Assembly: GCA_949283235.1 (NCBI GenBank)
Contig: CASDRY010000061.1
Coordinates: 1 to 59,140, forward strand
DNA: 59,140 bases
Direction: 5' to 3'
From: an uncultured Spirochaetales bacterium
Lineage (GTDB): Bacteria; Spirochaetota; Spirochaetia; Sphaerochaetales; Sphaerochaetaceae
The translations under genes and the position numbers were made by a program. The notes under the pieces are model-generated. The model was not told the DNA's origin and did no database searches. It saw nothing but the letters and a program-made list of their open reading frames with translations. Shown here piece by piece: positions 17,964 to 27,195 of this stretch. How positions within the stretch are numbered: position 1 is the stretch's first letter; each line of letters opens with the position of its first letter.

Positions 17964-18698
17964 CTAATTCTGAAGAAGAGCCTGTATCGCTGACGCTGTG
18001 TATATGGCAGCAGTTTCAGCACGGAGTATGTTCGTGCTGAGAAGAACCGGTATTGCATTCTTTTCTACAGCTATATTGCATTCCCTATCTGAAAAGCCTC
18101 CCTCAGGACCTATCATGAAGGAGATGGATTCATCCTCTTTAGTATCTTCAAGTGCCTCAGAAAGCTTTCTGGTCCTTTCGATCGTACTTTGATGGAGGAT
18201 GAGAATCCTTCCTTCAGCAATATTAAGGGCCTCCTCGAAAGATACAGGTCCTATAAGCTCAGGTTCCTTGCTTCCAGATTGCTGCACAGCTTCCCTTATA
18301 ATTGTTTCCAGTCTTTCATTCTGATGTTTTGATAGCGGAGATTGGACAAATTCGGTATTCATCAACACTATCTTTTTCACACCGATTTCAGTTAATGCCC
18401 TTACCTCCATTTCATTCTTCTTGCCTTTCAGGACAGATATGAAAGCTATCATCGGAATGAAAGGTCCTTTATAGGATGAGAGGTTATCAAGAAGGGTTGC
18501 TTCAGGATTATCGGTTCTTTCTAGAGTTATTGAGCCCTCATCGAAAAGAAATGCCTTGTAGTATCTTTCCTTGCTGTCTTTAGCTGTGAATACATCGTTC
18601 ACATTCAGCCTCAGAACACGGAAAAGATAGTTCTTCTCCTTCTCGGAAAGGTTATAAATACCATTATCTGCATCTCGCCTAAGGAGGAATACTCTCAT
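17964..18698 (-). CDS. rsmE: 16S rRNA m3U1498 methyltransferase RsmE
   Basis: RsmE methylates N3 of U1498 in 16S rRNA using S-adenosylmethionine. The 244-residue protein has the N-terminal PUA-like domain (MRVFLLRRDADNG) and a SPOUT methyltransferase domain. Family signatures are EMEVRALTEIGVKKIV, the knot motif IGPEGGFSDREC and the terminal ILRAETAAIYTASAIQALL. Its start overlaps the upstream protease stop by 4 bases, so it is the second gene of a protease-rsmE pair. A 150-base gap without recognisable features separates its end from the sigma54-type gene. Confidence 0.93.
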   Translation of the reverse strand: MRVFLLRRDADNGIYNLSEKEKNYLFRVLRLNVNDVFTAKDSKERYYKAFLFDEGSITLERTDNPEATLLDNLSSYKGPFIPMIAFISVLKGKKNEMEVRALTEIGVKKIVLMNTEFVQSPLSKHQNERLETIIREAVQQSGSKEPELIGPVSFEEALNIAEGRILILHQSTIERTRKLSEALEDTKEDESISFMIGPEGGFSDRECNIAVEKNAIPVLLSTNILRAETAAIYTASAIQALLQN

Positions 18699-20122
18699 TC
18701 TCCTAATACCTCCAGTGCTTTTGCTATGTACTGATCGAACCAGATATCCGCTACAGGACGATCCTCATAGTCCATTGAGTAGATATATTCATTTCTTATG
18801 AGAAGTTTGAGAAGATCCTCTGGAACACCACTGTCTCTATATTCAGAGGCAAAGTCCTCGACATTTTCTTTTGTGTATTCAGGGTGTTCTTCTATATATG
18901 GAGTGAACTTATCTTCTTCCATGAATGTTTCGAAAGCTTTCATCTCCTCATCTGTATACTCCGGTTCCTCGATAAGAATTTCAGGAGTGATTCCAACTTC
19001 ATGGATATCCTTTCCGGATGGGGTATAGAAATGACCTGTAGTTATCTGTATGTATCCACCTCTGAAAGGTCTTATTTCCTGTGATATACCTTTCCCGAAT
19101 GTCTGGCTTCCAAGAACAGTTGCCCTTCCGTTATCCATTAAAGCGCCTGTAAGGATTTCGCTCGAAGAAGCGGTACCGCCATTAACTATGAGAAGAAGAG
19201 GTATGTCTTCAGGCACAGATACACCTGGATCTGCATAGACAATAGCTTCTGATCTTCCAGATGATGGTTTGTACTTTGTTTCGAGAAGCATACCATCTGA
19301 GAGGAACATATCAGCAGTTTCAAGCGCACTCTGTACAGTTCCACCTCCATTGTTTCTTAAATCGATTATAAGCTTCTTAGCCCCTTGGGATAGAAGCGAG
19401 GAGAGATCTTCTGCAACCGAACTGCCTGTTGTTAGTGAGAATGTATAGATAGCTATGTAGCCTATATCATCAGTAAGCATTCCAGAGACAGTGGATGGAG
19501 TTGCGACAACTTCCGGCATCAGGGAGATATCGAAGACTGCGGAACCTCTATGCACTGTAAGAGTCACAGCTTCTCCTATTCTTCCTTTCATCAGATTGGA
19601 TGCCTCAGTTGCTGTAAGTGATGAGACATCCTCTCCGTTTATAGCACTGATCATATCCCTTGGTCTTAGTCCTGCTCTGTCCGCAGGGCCTCCAGGAAAT
19701 GGAGATGCGATTATCACCATGTAGCTTTCAGGATCGTCAGGATCCGCATATGCAGGGTTCATCTTCGTTAGATATGTTCCGATACCGACATATTCCCCTT
19801 CAGTGCTTTCCTCGAAGTCTTCAGCGACATCAGGTGGTATGTAATAGGAATATTGATCACCAAGAGAGTCTATCATTGCGCTGATAAGCTCTTCTTCCAT
19901 TGTGTCAGAATCAATGTCATAGAGAAAATTATTGCTTAGATAGGCATAGAGATTACCAAGCGAGTATAGAATCTGGGAGATGCTTCTGGAGTTTTCAACC
20001 GCTTCACTGCTTTCCAGATTAGATGGGGTTGTCGTGATTATAGGAGTATATTCGGGAATAGCCCCCGCACTCAGTATCGATAATGATAATGCTACGGAAA
20101 TGGCTGCTATTGTTTTTTTCAT
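18695..20122 (-). CDS. C-terminal processing peptidase (S41 family)
   Basis: A 475-residue exported serine protease of the CtpA/Prc type, which trims or degrades envelope proteins. A signal peptide occupies about residues 1-22. The region up to 110 resembles the CTP N-terminal helical part. A PDZ domain follows (about 115-215, with FPGGPADRAGLRPRDMI), then the S41 catalytic core. The nucleophile Ser is in GGTASSSEI and the general-base Lys in GSQTFGKGIS. Catalysis appears intact. The C-terminal 90 residues are acidic. It overlaps rsmE by 4 bases and diverges from lgt. Confidence 0.92.
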   Translation of the reverse strand: MKKTIAAISVALSLSILSAGAIPEYTPIITTTPSNLESSEAVENSRSISQILYSLGNLYAYLSNNFLYDIDSDTMEEELISAMIDSLGDQYSYYIPPDVAEDFEESTEGEYVGIGTYLTKMNPAYADPDDPESYMVIIASPFPGGPADRAGLRPRDMISAINGEDVSSLTATEASNLMKGRIGEAVTLTVHRGSAVFDISLMPEVVATPSTVSGMLTDDIGYIAIYTFSLTTGSSVAEDLSSLLSQGAKKLIIDLRNNGGGTVQSALETADMFLSDGMLLETKYKPSSGRSEAIVYADPGVSVPEDIPLLLIVNGGTASSSEILTGALMDNGRATVLGSQTFGKGISQEIRPFRGGYIQITTGHFYTPSGKDIHEVGITPEILIEEPEYTDEEMKAFETFMEEDKFTPYIEEHPEYTKENVEDFASEYRDSGVPEDLLKLLIRNEYIYSMDYEDRPVADIWFDQYIAKALEVLGE

Positions 20123-20197
20123 ATTTGAAATATACCACCAAAGAAGAAGAAACAGAAAGGCATTGAATGTAAGAAGTCTGATGGATAAACTTAGCCT

Positions 20198-21208
20198 ATG
20201 CTTGCCCAGTTTGTGGAATTCCCCAGATGGATTGATCCATATGTAATAAATGGCTTACCGATAAGATGGTATGCTGTGATGTATCTAGTCGCGTTCGGTA
20301 TCGCATATGCGCTTTTCAGGTATCAGTGCAAGAAAGATAGGTATCTTCTGCTTTCAAGCGATGAAAGCCAGACTTTCTTCTTCTATGGGATACTCTTTCT
20401 TCTTATATTCGCGCGTCTTTTCTCGGTCTTCTTCTATAGTGATGGTCTTTATTATCTGACTCATCCATGGCTTATCTTCTGGCCTTTCAGGAATGGAGAG
20501 TTCGTTGGTCTTCCAGGAATGAGCTATCATGGGGGAGTTGTAGGTGCTCTTGTAGGAGGAATAATCTTCTGCCATTTCCATAAGCAGAAGCTTCTGAGAA
20601 TAACTGATACAGTCGTTGCTGGTATTCCTCTTGGATACACATTCGGACGCCTTGGCAATTTCATCAATGCTGAGCTTTATGGAAGAGTTACCACAGTGCC
20701 TTGGGGAATGGTGTTCCCTACAGCTCCCGGTTTCTCCACGAATGAGGAGTGGGTCAGGAATATTGCTGACAAAGTAGGTATTGAGTATGTGCTTGGTGAT
20801 GTGATTAACCTTCCTCGTCATCCCTCCCAGCTTTATGAAGCATTGTTTGAAGGTGTCGTGCTGTTTCTGATTCTATGGTTTGTAATAAGACCATGGAAGC
20901 TTAAGAAGAGACTTCCTGATGGAACAGTATTCGCTTTCTATCTGATGGGCTATGGTTTCTTCAGGTTCATGATTGAATACTGCAGACAGCCAGATAGTGA
21001 TATCGGGTATGTGATAGCGCTTGGAGAGCATAGTGATAATATAGCGCTCTTCCAGTCTTTCCTGAATATTTCAAAAGGACAGATTTTCTGCCTGATAATG
21101 ATAGCTGCCGGAGCCTTGCTCCTTGCAATACTTCTATGGAGGTACAGAAATGGATATAGAGAAGAAGCTGGAAAACCTGCGAAAAAGCCTAAGGGAAAGA
21201 AATCTTGA
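20198..21208 (+). CDS. lgt: Prolipoprotein diacylglyceryl transferase
   Basis: Lgt transfers diacylglycerol from phosphatidylglycerol to the lipobox Cys of prolipoproteins, the first step of lipoprotein maturation. The 336-residue protein is polytopic. It has the essential HGG motif in SYHGGVVGALVG and the Lgt signature GRLGNFINAELYGR, followed by LPRHPSQLYEALFEG. A basic tail ends the protein (KPAKKPKGKKS). The downstream aminopeptidase starts within its last 59 bases. A candidate substrate is the lipoprotein at 38.1 kb. Confidence 0.96.
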   Translation: MLAQFVEFPRWIDPYVINGLPIRWYAVMYLVAFGIAYALFRYQCKKDRYLLLSSDESQTFFFYGILFLLIFARLFSVFFYSDGLYYLTHPWLIFWPFRNGEFVGLPGMSYHGGVVGALVGGIIFCHFHKQKLLRITDTVVAGIPLGYTFGRLGNFINAELYGRVTTVPWGMVFPTAPGFSTNEEWVRNIADKVGIEYVLGDVINLPRHPSQLYEALFEGVVLFLILWFVIRPWKLKKRLPDGTVFAFYLMGYGFFRFMIEYCRQPDSDIGYVIALGEHSDNIALFQSFLNISKGQIFCLIMIAAGALLLAILLWRYRNGYREEAGKPAKKPKGKKS

Positions 21209-22916
21209 TGGCTATCTTATAATAGGAACCGATCCCCATCAGAGTGAATATGTAGCTCCGAGATGGAGAACGAGGGAGTTTATATCGGGTTTCACAGGAT
21301 CTGCGGGAACTGTGATAGTAACTCTCGATAATGCACTTCTCTGGGTTGATAGCCGTTACTTCATCCAGGCTGAGAAAGAGATTCAGGGGACAGAGTTTCA
21401 GATGATGAAGCTTGATACTGATAACACCCCTGATCCTTATAGGTGGCTTGAAGAGAATATGGAAGAAGGAAGCTGTGTAGGAGTTGATTCCTCTTCAGTC
21501 TCCATTTCTCTTTTCTCGATGCTTTCGTCTAGATTGAAAGCTAGGGGAATAATCATTGAGGCGACTGATGATTTGTTAGATCCGATATGGCAGAAGCGTC
21601 CTTCTATTCCATTCTCTGAATGTGAAGCAATGGATGCGGAATATGCAGGAAAGAGTGCGAAGGAGAAGGTTGAGGATGTTCGTTCATTCCTTCGTTCAAG
21701 AGATCTCAGATGGACGTTCATTGCCTCTCTTGATGATATAGCTTGGCTTACTAATCTCAGAGCCGATGATATCCCATGCAATCCAGTTTTCGTTTCATAT
21801 GCATTTATATCGCTTTCAAAGGCTGTTCTTTTCATAGATAAAGCGCGTTTTGCAGATAAAGCTTTGCTTCAGAGTGTGAAAGCAGTGTTTGAGCTTAGGC
21901 CATATGAGAATGCTGTAAAAGATCTGAAGAACCTTGCAAAGGGTGCAGGGTACTACTCTCCAGAGAAAGTTTCAGAAGTATTCCATAAAGCACTTTCAGG
22001 GAAGAACAATATAACAGGAAGAGATATCACAACAGATATGAAGACAAGGAAGAACAAAGCTGAGATAAAAGGCATGAAGCTTGCTCATATCTACGATGCA
22101 GCCGCTTATGTTTCCTTCCTTGCAAGACTGGATAGAAATGAAAAGTATGATGAAATAGAGATATCTACACTGCTTGAGAATGAGAGAAAGAAGATTCCTG
22201 GTTATCTTGGACCATCATTCAATCCTATATCTGGATATAGGGAGCATGGGGCTATGTGCCACTATAGTGCTACCAAGGAAAGTTCCGCTGAAGTTAATGG
22301 CCATGGTCTTCTTGTCCTTGATACTGGCTCTCAGTTCGAATTCGGAACTACAGATATAACAAGGACGCTTCTCTTTGGTGATGAAGCTACGGAAGAGGAG
22401 AAGAGGGATTATACCCTTGTTCTGAAGGGCCATCTTGCTCTTTCAAGGCAGAAATTCATCAAGGGAACAAGAGGTGTGCAGCTTGATGTGCTTGCTAAGC
22501 AGTTTCTATGGCAGTACGGGGAGAGCTTCTTCCATGGAACAGGCCATGGAGTAGGGTGTCGTCTGAATGTACATGAAGGACCTCTTAGAATTTCTTCAGC
22601 TTTGATAGATGTACCTCTTGAACCAGGTATGGTTACATCCGATGAACCCGGGCTTTATAAGGAAGGACGCTACGGAATAAGGATTGAGAACCTTCTCGCA
22701 GTAAAGGAGGATATGGAGACTGAATTCGGTGCATTCTATTCATTCGATGTTCTTACTCTTGTTCCTTATGAGAAGAAACTTATAGATCTTTCACTTATTA
22801 CTGATGAGGAAAGAAAGCAGATTGATGAGTATCATAAGAGGATATATACGGAACTTCATGAGCTTGTAGATAAAGATGTTCTGAAATGGCTATCTGATGC
22901 CACTTCCCCGCTTTGA
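21150..22916 (+). CDS. Xaa-Pro aminopeptidase, M24B family
   Basis: A 588-residue cytoplasmic metallopeptidase that removes N-terminal residues preceding proline. Two creatinase-type N-terminal domains (about 1-300) precede the pita-bread M24 domain. The metal ligands are visible: Asp in VLDTGSQ, Asp in TTDITRT, His in FFHGTGHGVG, Glu in SDEPGLY and Glu in RIENLL. The length is that of the long, eukaryote-like aminopeptidase P group rather than the 440-residue E. coli type. The ATG at 21150 was chosen because GGAGG lies 7 bases upstream; it lies inside lgt (59-base overlap). Confidence 0.93.
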   Translation: MDIEKKLENLRKSLRERNLDGYLIIGTDPHQSEYVAPRWRTREFISGFTGSAGTVIVTLDNALLWVDSRYFIQAEKEIQGTEFQMMKLDTDNTPDPYRWLEENMEEGSCVGVDSSSVSISLFSMLSSRLKARGIIIEATDDLLDPIWQKRPSIPFSECEAMDAEYAGKSAKEKVEDVRSFLRSRDLRWTFIASLDDIAWLTNLRADDIPCNPVFVSYAFISLSKAVLFIDKARFADKALLQSVKAVFELRPYENAVKDLKNLAKGAGYYSPEKVSEVFHKALSGKNNITGRDITTDMKTRKNKAEIKGMKLAHIYDAAAYVSFLARLDRNEKYDEIEISTLLENERKKIPGYLGPSFNPISGYREHGAMCHYSATKESSAEVNGHGLLVLDTGSQFEFGTTDITRTLLFGDEATEEEKRDYTLVLKGHLALSRQKFIKGTRGVQLDVLAKQFLWQYGESFFHGTGHGVGCRLNVHEGPLRISSALIDVPLEPGMVTSDEPGLYKEGRYGIRIENLLAVKEDMETEFGAFYSFDVLTLVPYEKKLIDLSLITDEERKQIDEYHKRIYTELHELVDKDVLKWLSDATSPL

Positions 22917-22958
22917 GCTATTCCGATATATTCCATGATGATAGAGAAGGAGATTCAA

Positions 22959-24608
22959 ATGGTTGAACCACTCGTAAAAAACGGAAAGATCCAGCGCCGT
23001 GGACCAGTAATGCTTGTTATTATGGATGGCGTAGGATTCGGAAAGTATAAGGATGGAGATGCTGTAGCATGCTCCATGACAAAGAATCTTGATGCACTTT
23101 ATGCAACATGCCCTTGGACAAAGCTCAAGGCACATGGAACAGCAGTTGGTCTTCCTTCCGATGCCGATATGGGAAATAGTGAGGTTGGTCACAATGCTAT
23201 GGGTTGCGGAAGAGTATTCGCACAGGGTGCAAAGCTTGTTTCCAATGCAATCACATCTGGTGATATGTTCAAAGGAGCTACATGGCAGAAGCTTATTGAG
23301 AATGTAAAGAAGAATAATTCAACTCTTCATTTCATCGGACTTCTTTCCGATGGTAATGTTCATTCTCATATCGATCATCTTAAGGCTATGGTAGCGGAAG
23401 CCAAGAAAGAAGGTGTGAAGAAAGTCCGTGTACATGCACTTCTTGATGGTCGTGATGTAGGAGAGATGTCTGCTCTCGATTACTTCGATCCTTTTGCAGA
23501 GTATCTTGCTGAGCTTTCTGCTGATGGTACATTCGATGCGCAGATTGCTTCCGGTGGTGGAAGAATGGTCATTACAATGGACCGCTACAATGCTGACTGG
23601 GATATGGTAAAGCGTGGCTGGGAGACACATGTCCTTGGCGAAGGAAGAATGTTCCCTTCTGCACATGAGGCTATTGAGACTCTCAGAAAAGAGACAGGAG
23701 CTATCGATCAGGATCTTCCTCCTTTTGTTATTGCAAAGGATGGAAAGCCTGTAGGAACAATCGAGGATGGTGATTCTGTCATTCTCTTTAACTTCAGAGG
23801 GGATAGAGCTATCGAGCTGTCAAGGGCTTTCGATGAGGAAAACTTCACAGAGTTTGATAGAAAGAGATGGCCGAAGGTTGAGTATGCGGGAATGATGGAA
23901 TACGATGGCGATCTTCACATTCCTCATCAGTATCTTGTATCTCCTCCAGCTATTGATAGAGTAATGGCTGAGTATCTTTGCGCATCAGGGGTAAAGCAGT
24001 TCTCAATCTCTGAGACACAGAAGTTTGGTCATGTCACATACTTCTTCAATGGAAACCGCTCTGGTAAGTTTGATGAGAAGCTTGAGGAGTATGTCGAGAT
24101 TCCTTCAGATAAGGTTCCATTTGAGCAGCGCCCATGGATGAAGTGTGCAGAGATCACAGATCGTGTCATTGTTGAAATCGAGAGCGGTAAGTGGGATTTC
24201 ATCAAGCTTAACTTCCCTAACGGAGATATGGTTGGACATACAGGTGTGTTCGAGGCTGTTGTATGCTCCATGGAGGGAATGGATCTTCAGATTGGAAGAC
24301 TCAAGGAAGCTATTGAGAAAGCTGGCGGTATCATGGTAGTTACAGCAGATCATGGCAATGCTGATGATATGTATGAGCATGATAAGAGCGGTAATGTGAA
24401 GAAGAAGGAGAATGGAGAGCCTAAGGCTAAGACTTCTCATTCGCTCAACCCTGTGCCATGTATCATCTACGATCCAGAGTATAAAGGTGAGTATTCAACA
24501 ACACTCAATGAAGGTCTTGGAATCTCATCAATTGCAGCAACTTGTATGAACCTGCTTGGATTTGTTCCTCCTGCAGATTACGACAAGAGCGTTGTAGAGA
24601 TGAACTAA
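22959..24608 (+). CDS. gpmI: 2,3-bisphosphoglycerate-independent phosphoglycerate mutase
   Basis: GpmI interconverts 3- and 2-phosphoglycerate in glycolysis using two manganese ions. The 549-residue protein has the alkaline-phosphatase-like metal sites VIMDGVGFG and TADHGNADDM and the phosphoserine loop MGNSEVGHNAMG. It also has the HSHIDHL and LLDGRDVG motifs of the phosphotransferase domain. It is slightly longer than typical (about 510). ATG 22959 is preceded by GAAGGAGA at good spacing; the in-frame ATG at 22935 lacks such a site. A strong terminator follows. Confidence 0.96.
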   Translation: MVEPLVKNGKIQRRGPVMLVIMDGVGFGKYKDGDAVACSMTKNLDALYATCPWTKLKAHGTAVGLPSDADMGNSEVGHNAMGCGRVFAQGAKLVSNAITSGDMFKGATWQKLIENVKKNNSTLHFIGLLSDGNVHSHIDHLKAMVAEAKKEGVKKVRVHALLDGRDVGEMSALDYFDPFAEYLAELSADGTFDAQIASGGGRMVITMDRYNADWDMVKRGWETHVLGEGRMFPSAHEAIETLRKETGAIDQDLPPFVIAKDGKPVGTIEDGDSVILFNFRGDRAIELSRAFDEENFTEFDRKRWPKVEYAGMMEYDGDLHIPHQYLVSPPAIDRVMAEYLCASGVKQFSISETQKFGHVTYFFNGNRSGKFDEKLEEYVEIPSDKVPFEQRPWMKCAEITDRVIVEIESGKWDFIKLNFPNGDMVGHTGVFEAVVCSMEGMDLQIGRLKEAIEKAGGIMVVTADHGNADDMYEHDKSGNVKKKENGEPKAKTSHSLNPVPCIIYDPEYKGEYSTTLNEGLGISSIAATCMNLLGFVPPADYDKSVVEMN

Positions 24609-24623
24609 GAGAATCTAAAAGAC

Positions 24624-24660
24624 GCAAGAAGCCGAGGAGACTAAATCCTCGGTTTCTTTG
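24624..24660 (+). terminator. Rho-independent terminator after gpmI
   Basis: AAGAAGCCGAGGA pairs with TCCTCGGTTTCTTT across the loop GACTAAA, giving a long stem with a T-rich 3' side. It lies about 20 bases after the gpmI stop. Confidence 0.85.
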
Positions 24661-25054
24661 TGAAATATATGCTATTATTCTGATATTCTTAGTTGCGTTT
24701 AGTATATCAATCGTAATGGTAATCACAACATCAAACGCAACTTTTTGGAGACCAAACGAAACTTTTTCATGAGCAATCGTAACTTTCTGTTTATTGGTAG
24801 TAGCCTCAATAGCCGGATTTTTCAGATTCAATAGCCGGCTTTTCAGACTTAATAGCTTGGTTTTTGAGTCAATCACCAGATTCTAAATGGATTTCCAATA
24901 GTTCAGATTTTTAAGGATTACTGCGAACTGAGAATAAGCAGAGGAGAACTCTGCTTTTAGATTCTCGCTGTAATTCACTTCTGATTCATAGTTCTCTATG
25001 ATCTTCTTGATTGCTTACCAGATGCTTCATGAAAAAAGCAGTAGAAGACTTTAC
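24661..25054. other. Gene-poor stretch with relic coding sequence
   Basis: This stretch of nearly 400 bases has no intact gene. On the minus strand, about 24888-25010 reads as a plausible 40-residue C-terminal fragment (KIIENYESEVNYSEN..., ending WKSI and stop). Below it lie short tandem repeats (24736-24870). The repeats can be read as ...AIKSEKPAIESEKS..., which resembles the low-complexity linker of AlbA_2-type regulators such as the one at 52.1 kb. The simplest reading is a decayed gene entering from the right. Confidence 0.4.
24736..24870. repeat. Two families of 21-22 bp imperfect tandem repeats
   Basis: Copies of CGNAACTTTYT begin at 24736, 24757 and 24778, exactly 21 bases apart, with a weaker unit at 24712. 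A second motif, AATAGCCGG followed by a TTTTCAGA block, begins at 24808 and 24830, with a degenerate third copy at 24851 (steps 22 and 21). The unit length equals seven codons. All minus-strand frames are interrupted within or near the repeats, so this is probably decayed coding sequence. Confidence 0.6.
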
Positions 25055-25831
25055 TTAGAACGTATTCTTCGAAGAGAGTGTCAGCATTACTATTCCTGCA
25101 ATGTATAGTATTCCTGCGATGATTGATGGAAGGGCTACATTGCTCATTGAGAAGAAATTACCAAGCATCATCAGAATGAAAGCTGCTGCTCTGCTTATGC
25201 TATGAGTGGATCTGTCCTTTGCTACAGCTGCTATGTATGTACATATCGAGACAAGATAGATACAGATGAGAGCAGCTAGAAGAAGCGCATCATATGAAGA
25301 TGAGAATACAGTCAATGTTGCAAGATCTGTCGTTCCTGTATTCAGAGGCATTGCAACAGCAAGGAACAATGCTGCCATGATAGTCAGATACAGATAGAGT
25401 TTAAGACGCGATGCATTTGTTCCGAAATACTGTACAGCAGTGAATACAAAAACCATCGCAGCAGAAATCATTGCAAATCTTTCTATGATTACAACAGCAT
25501 TCGGAGCAAGGAGGGTTATTCCTGTTACCTCTGTGTAGAGTGGAATGATCATCGTGGCTTCCAGTGCTATGAATGTGAAAAGCATTGGTAACAGTGTGCT
25601 ATCTATGCTGTGTGTTCTATGTCTTAGGCGCAGAATGAAAAGGAAGATCAGAGAAGATACTATTATCGCAAGCTGCGGAAGATAGATCATCAGATACATG
25701 AACCATCCCTGCGATCTCTGCTGCAGGAGCACAATAGTCATATGCACAAGGATGGCACTGTATAGAATGGAAATGAAAAGCTGAAGAATCAGAGCAAACG
25801 AAAATTGCTTCTTTTTTCTTTTCTCAGGCAT
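25055..25831 (-). CDS. Polytopic membrane protein of unknown function
   Basis: I do not recognise this 258-residue protein. It is almost entirely hydrophobic, with a basic N-terminus (MPEKRKKKQF) and roughly seven to eight predicted membrane helices separated by short loops; the largest hydrophilic loops are only about ten residues. No enzymatic motif is seen. Its ATG overlaps the TGA of the upstream symporter gene by one base (TGATG), so it is translated with the symporter and may work with it or sense the same substrate. It ends next to a relic stretch. Confidence 0.65.
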   Translation of the reverse strand: MPEKRKKKQFSFALILQLFISILYSAILVHMTIVLLQQRSQGWFMYLMIYLPQLAIIVSSLIFLFILRLRHRTHSIDSTLLPMLFTFIALEATMIIPLYTEVTGITLLAPNAVVIIERFAMISAAMVFVFTAVQYFGTNASRLKLYLYLTIMAALFLAVAMPLNTGTTDLATLTVFSSSYDALLLAALICIYLVSICTYIAAVAKDRSTHSISRAAAFILMMLGNFFSMSNVALPSIIAGILYIAGIVMLTLSSKNTF

Positions 25832-27078
25832 CAGATAGTATCCCTATATGGAATCTCTACATCGGTACCTACGGCGGTAGCTACCACGCTATTGCCGAAT
25901 GATACTATGAGGCTATCTATCATGGTAGCGAGACCTCCGAGTATTGGAAGGAATGCCACTATAGCATTTTCTGCCCCATATAGATTGATTCCAAGAAGCT
26001 GTAGCGTAATTACGGTTATGATAGCTATCTCTGTTCCTGCAGAGACAGAGGAAGCGAAGGATACTGCAGCTGCGGTTATCGCTGTTATTGCAATAACACT
26101 TGCTGAAGGCATGCTTTCGGTTGTCTCTGTAAAGAGTGTCAGCATCGTAAGAACTGCAACAAATGCACTTCCTCCTTTTCCGATTACAGAAAGCAGGGGA
26201 GTCGCAGTTGAAGCTATTCTCTTCTGCACTCCAAGATTCTGCCTTGCGATACTCTCATTGATAGGGACAGTAGCAACGATATTCGATGTCGTGAATCCCA
26301 TCAGCATCGAAGCAATCGATCTGTAAAGCACCTTGTAAGGATTCTTCCTGAAACCGGTAAATATAGCGTAGAGAAGAGGAAGAACTACAATGACAGCTGC
26401 TATTGCCGCGATAGTAAGAAGCTTTGCGTATTCAGGAACAGCAAAGATTGTCTTCTCCTGATATACATCTGTAAAGAAAGAAGCAGATGTTATGAACACG
26501 AGGAAGAAGCCATAAACAGTATATGTCCTGGATACTCTATACATTACTTCTGAGAATGAATTCATTGTCGTATATGCTGGACGGATAATATCTGCAGAAG
26601 GCTTAAGGGCAAGGCCAAGTATCCAGGATATGATAATCAATGGAAGAATGAAGCGTGTTGTTGAGGCCAGTGTCCAGAATGCGTTAAGTGGATACAAGGC
26701 GCTTCCTGCACTGCCCATCATGTATGAAACGTGGCTTAGAAGTGTTCCAGGGGCACTTCCTGCTGAACTTGTAACAGGGAATCCCTCAGGTTTCGCTATG
26801 AATACCACAGCTGCAGCAAAGGCAAGGATTATAGCTGTTACAACAGACCATAACAGAGAGAAGCCAAAGACTTTCTTTCCCTTCTTGTCCTTCATCAATG
26901 AAGCTGTTCCTGAAGCTAATGTAATGAAGATTACAGGAATGGAAATGAACACACCTAGGCTGATCATGTAAGATGAAACAGAGGAAAGAATCCCTGCTGT
27001 TTGTGTAAAAGTGCCAAAAAGCAGCGATGTTGCAAGTCCCATGAGCATTGCTGCAATGTAGGTAATCCACGTTTTCAT
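25831..27078 (-). CDS. SDF/DAACS-family cation:dicarboxylate or amino-acid symporter, divergent
   Basis: A 415-residue inner-membrane protein with the fold pattern of the dicarboxylate/amino acid:cation symporter family. The re-entrant loop region near KRIASTATPLLSVIGKGGSAF replaces the usual NMDG-containing stretch. The end has MIDSLIVSFGNSVVATAVG where the family has a conserved TAxNVxGD helix. Substrate-binding residues of characterised glutamate carriers are therefore not conserved, and the substrate is unknown. ATG 27078 was chosen; the 20 extra in-frame residues upstream are Cys-rich and implausible. It is followed by the coupled membrane-protein gene. Confidence 0.72.
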   Translation of the reverse strand: MKTWITYIAAMLMGLATSLLFGTFTQTAGILSSVSSYMISLGVFISIPVIFITLASGTASLMKDKKGKKVFGFSLLWSVVTAIILAFAAAVVFIAKPEGFPVTSSAGSAPGTLLSHVSYMMGSAGSALYPLNAFWTLASTTRFILPLIIISWILGLALKPSADIIRPAYTTMNSFSEVMYRVSRTYTVYGFFLVFITSASFFTDVYQEKTIFAVPEYAKLLTIAAIAAVIVVLPLLYAIFTGFRKNPYKVLYRSIASMLMGFTTSNIVATVPINESIARQNLGVQKRIASTATPLLSVIGKGGSAFVAVLTMLTLFTETTESMPSASVIAITAITAAAVSFASSVSAGTEIAIITVITLQLLGINLYGAENAIVAFLPILGGLATMIDSLIVSFGNSVVATAVGTDVEIPYRDTI

Positions 27079-27159
27079 ATTGAAAAGGATACAGCACCTA
27101 CATGCTGTAGTCAATGTTGGGAGATGTGTGTTATTCATATATGCAAATCTTTCTGCTAT

Positions 27160-27190
27160 ATGAAAAAGAAGGAGCAGTTTCCTGCTCCTC
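27160..27190 (-). terminator. Terminator after the GH13 gene
   Basis: On the minus strand GGAGCAG-GAAA-CTGCTCC (7-base stem, tetraloop) is followed by TTCTTTTTC, a few bases beyond the stop of the large GH13 gene. It separates that gene from the symporter pair. Confidence 0.75.
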
Positions 27191-27195
27191 CGTGC

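Noticed and set aside
24807-24870. CRISPR array
   Set aside because: The units are contiguous, degenerate 21-22 bp repeats without spacers, and no cas gene is present.
24505-24876. 123-codon minus-strand frame across the gpmI end and tandem repeats
   Set aside because: It runs through the gpmI terminator and antisense to gpmI; only the repeat portion is of interest, as relic sequence.
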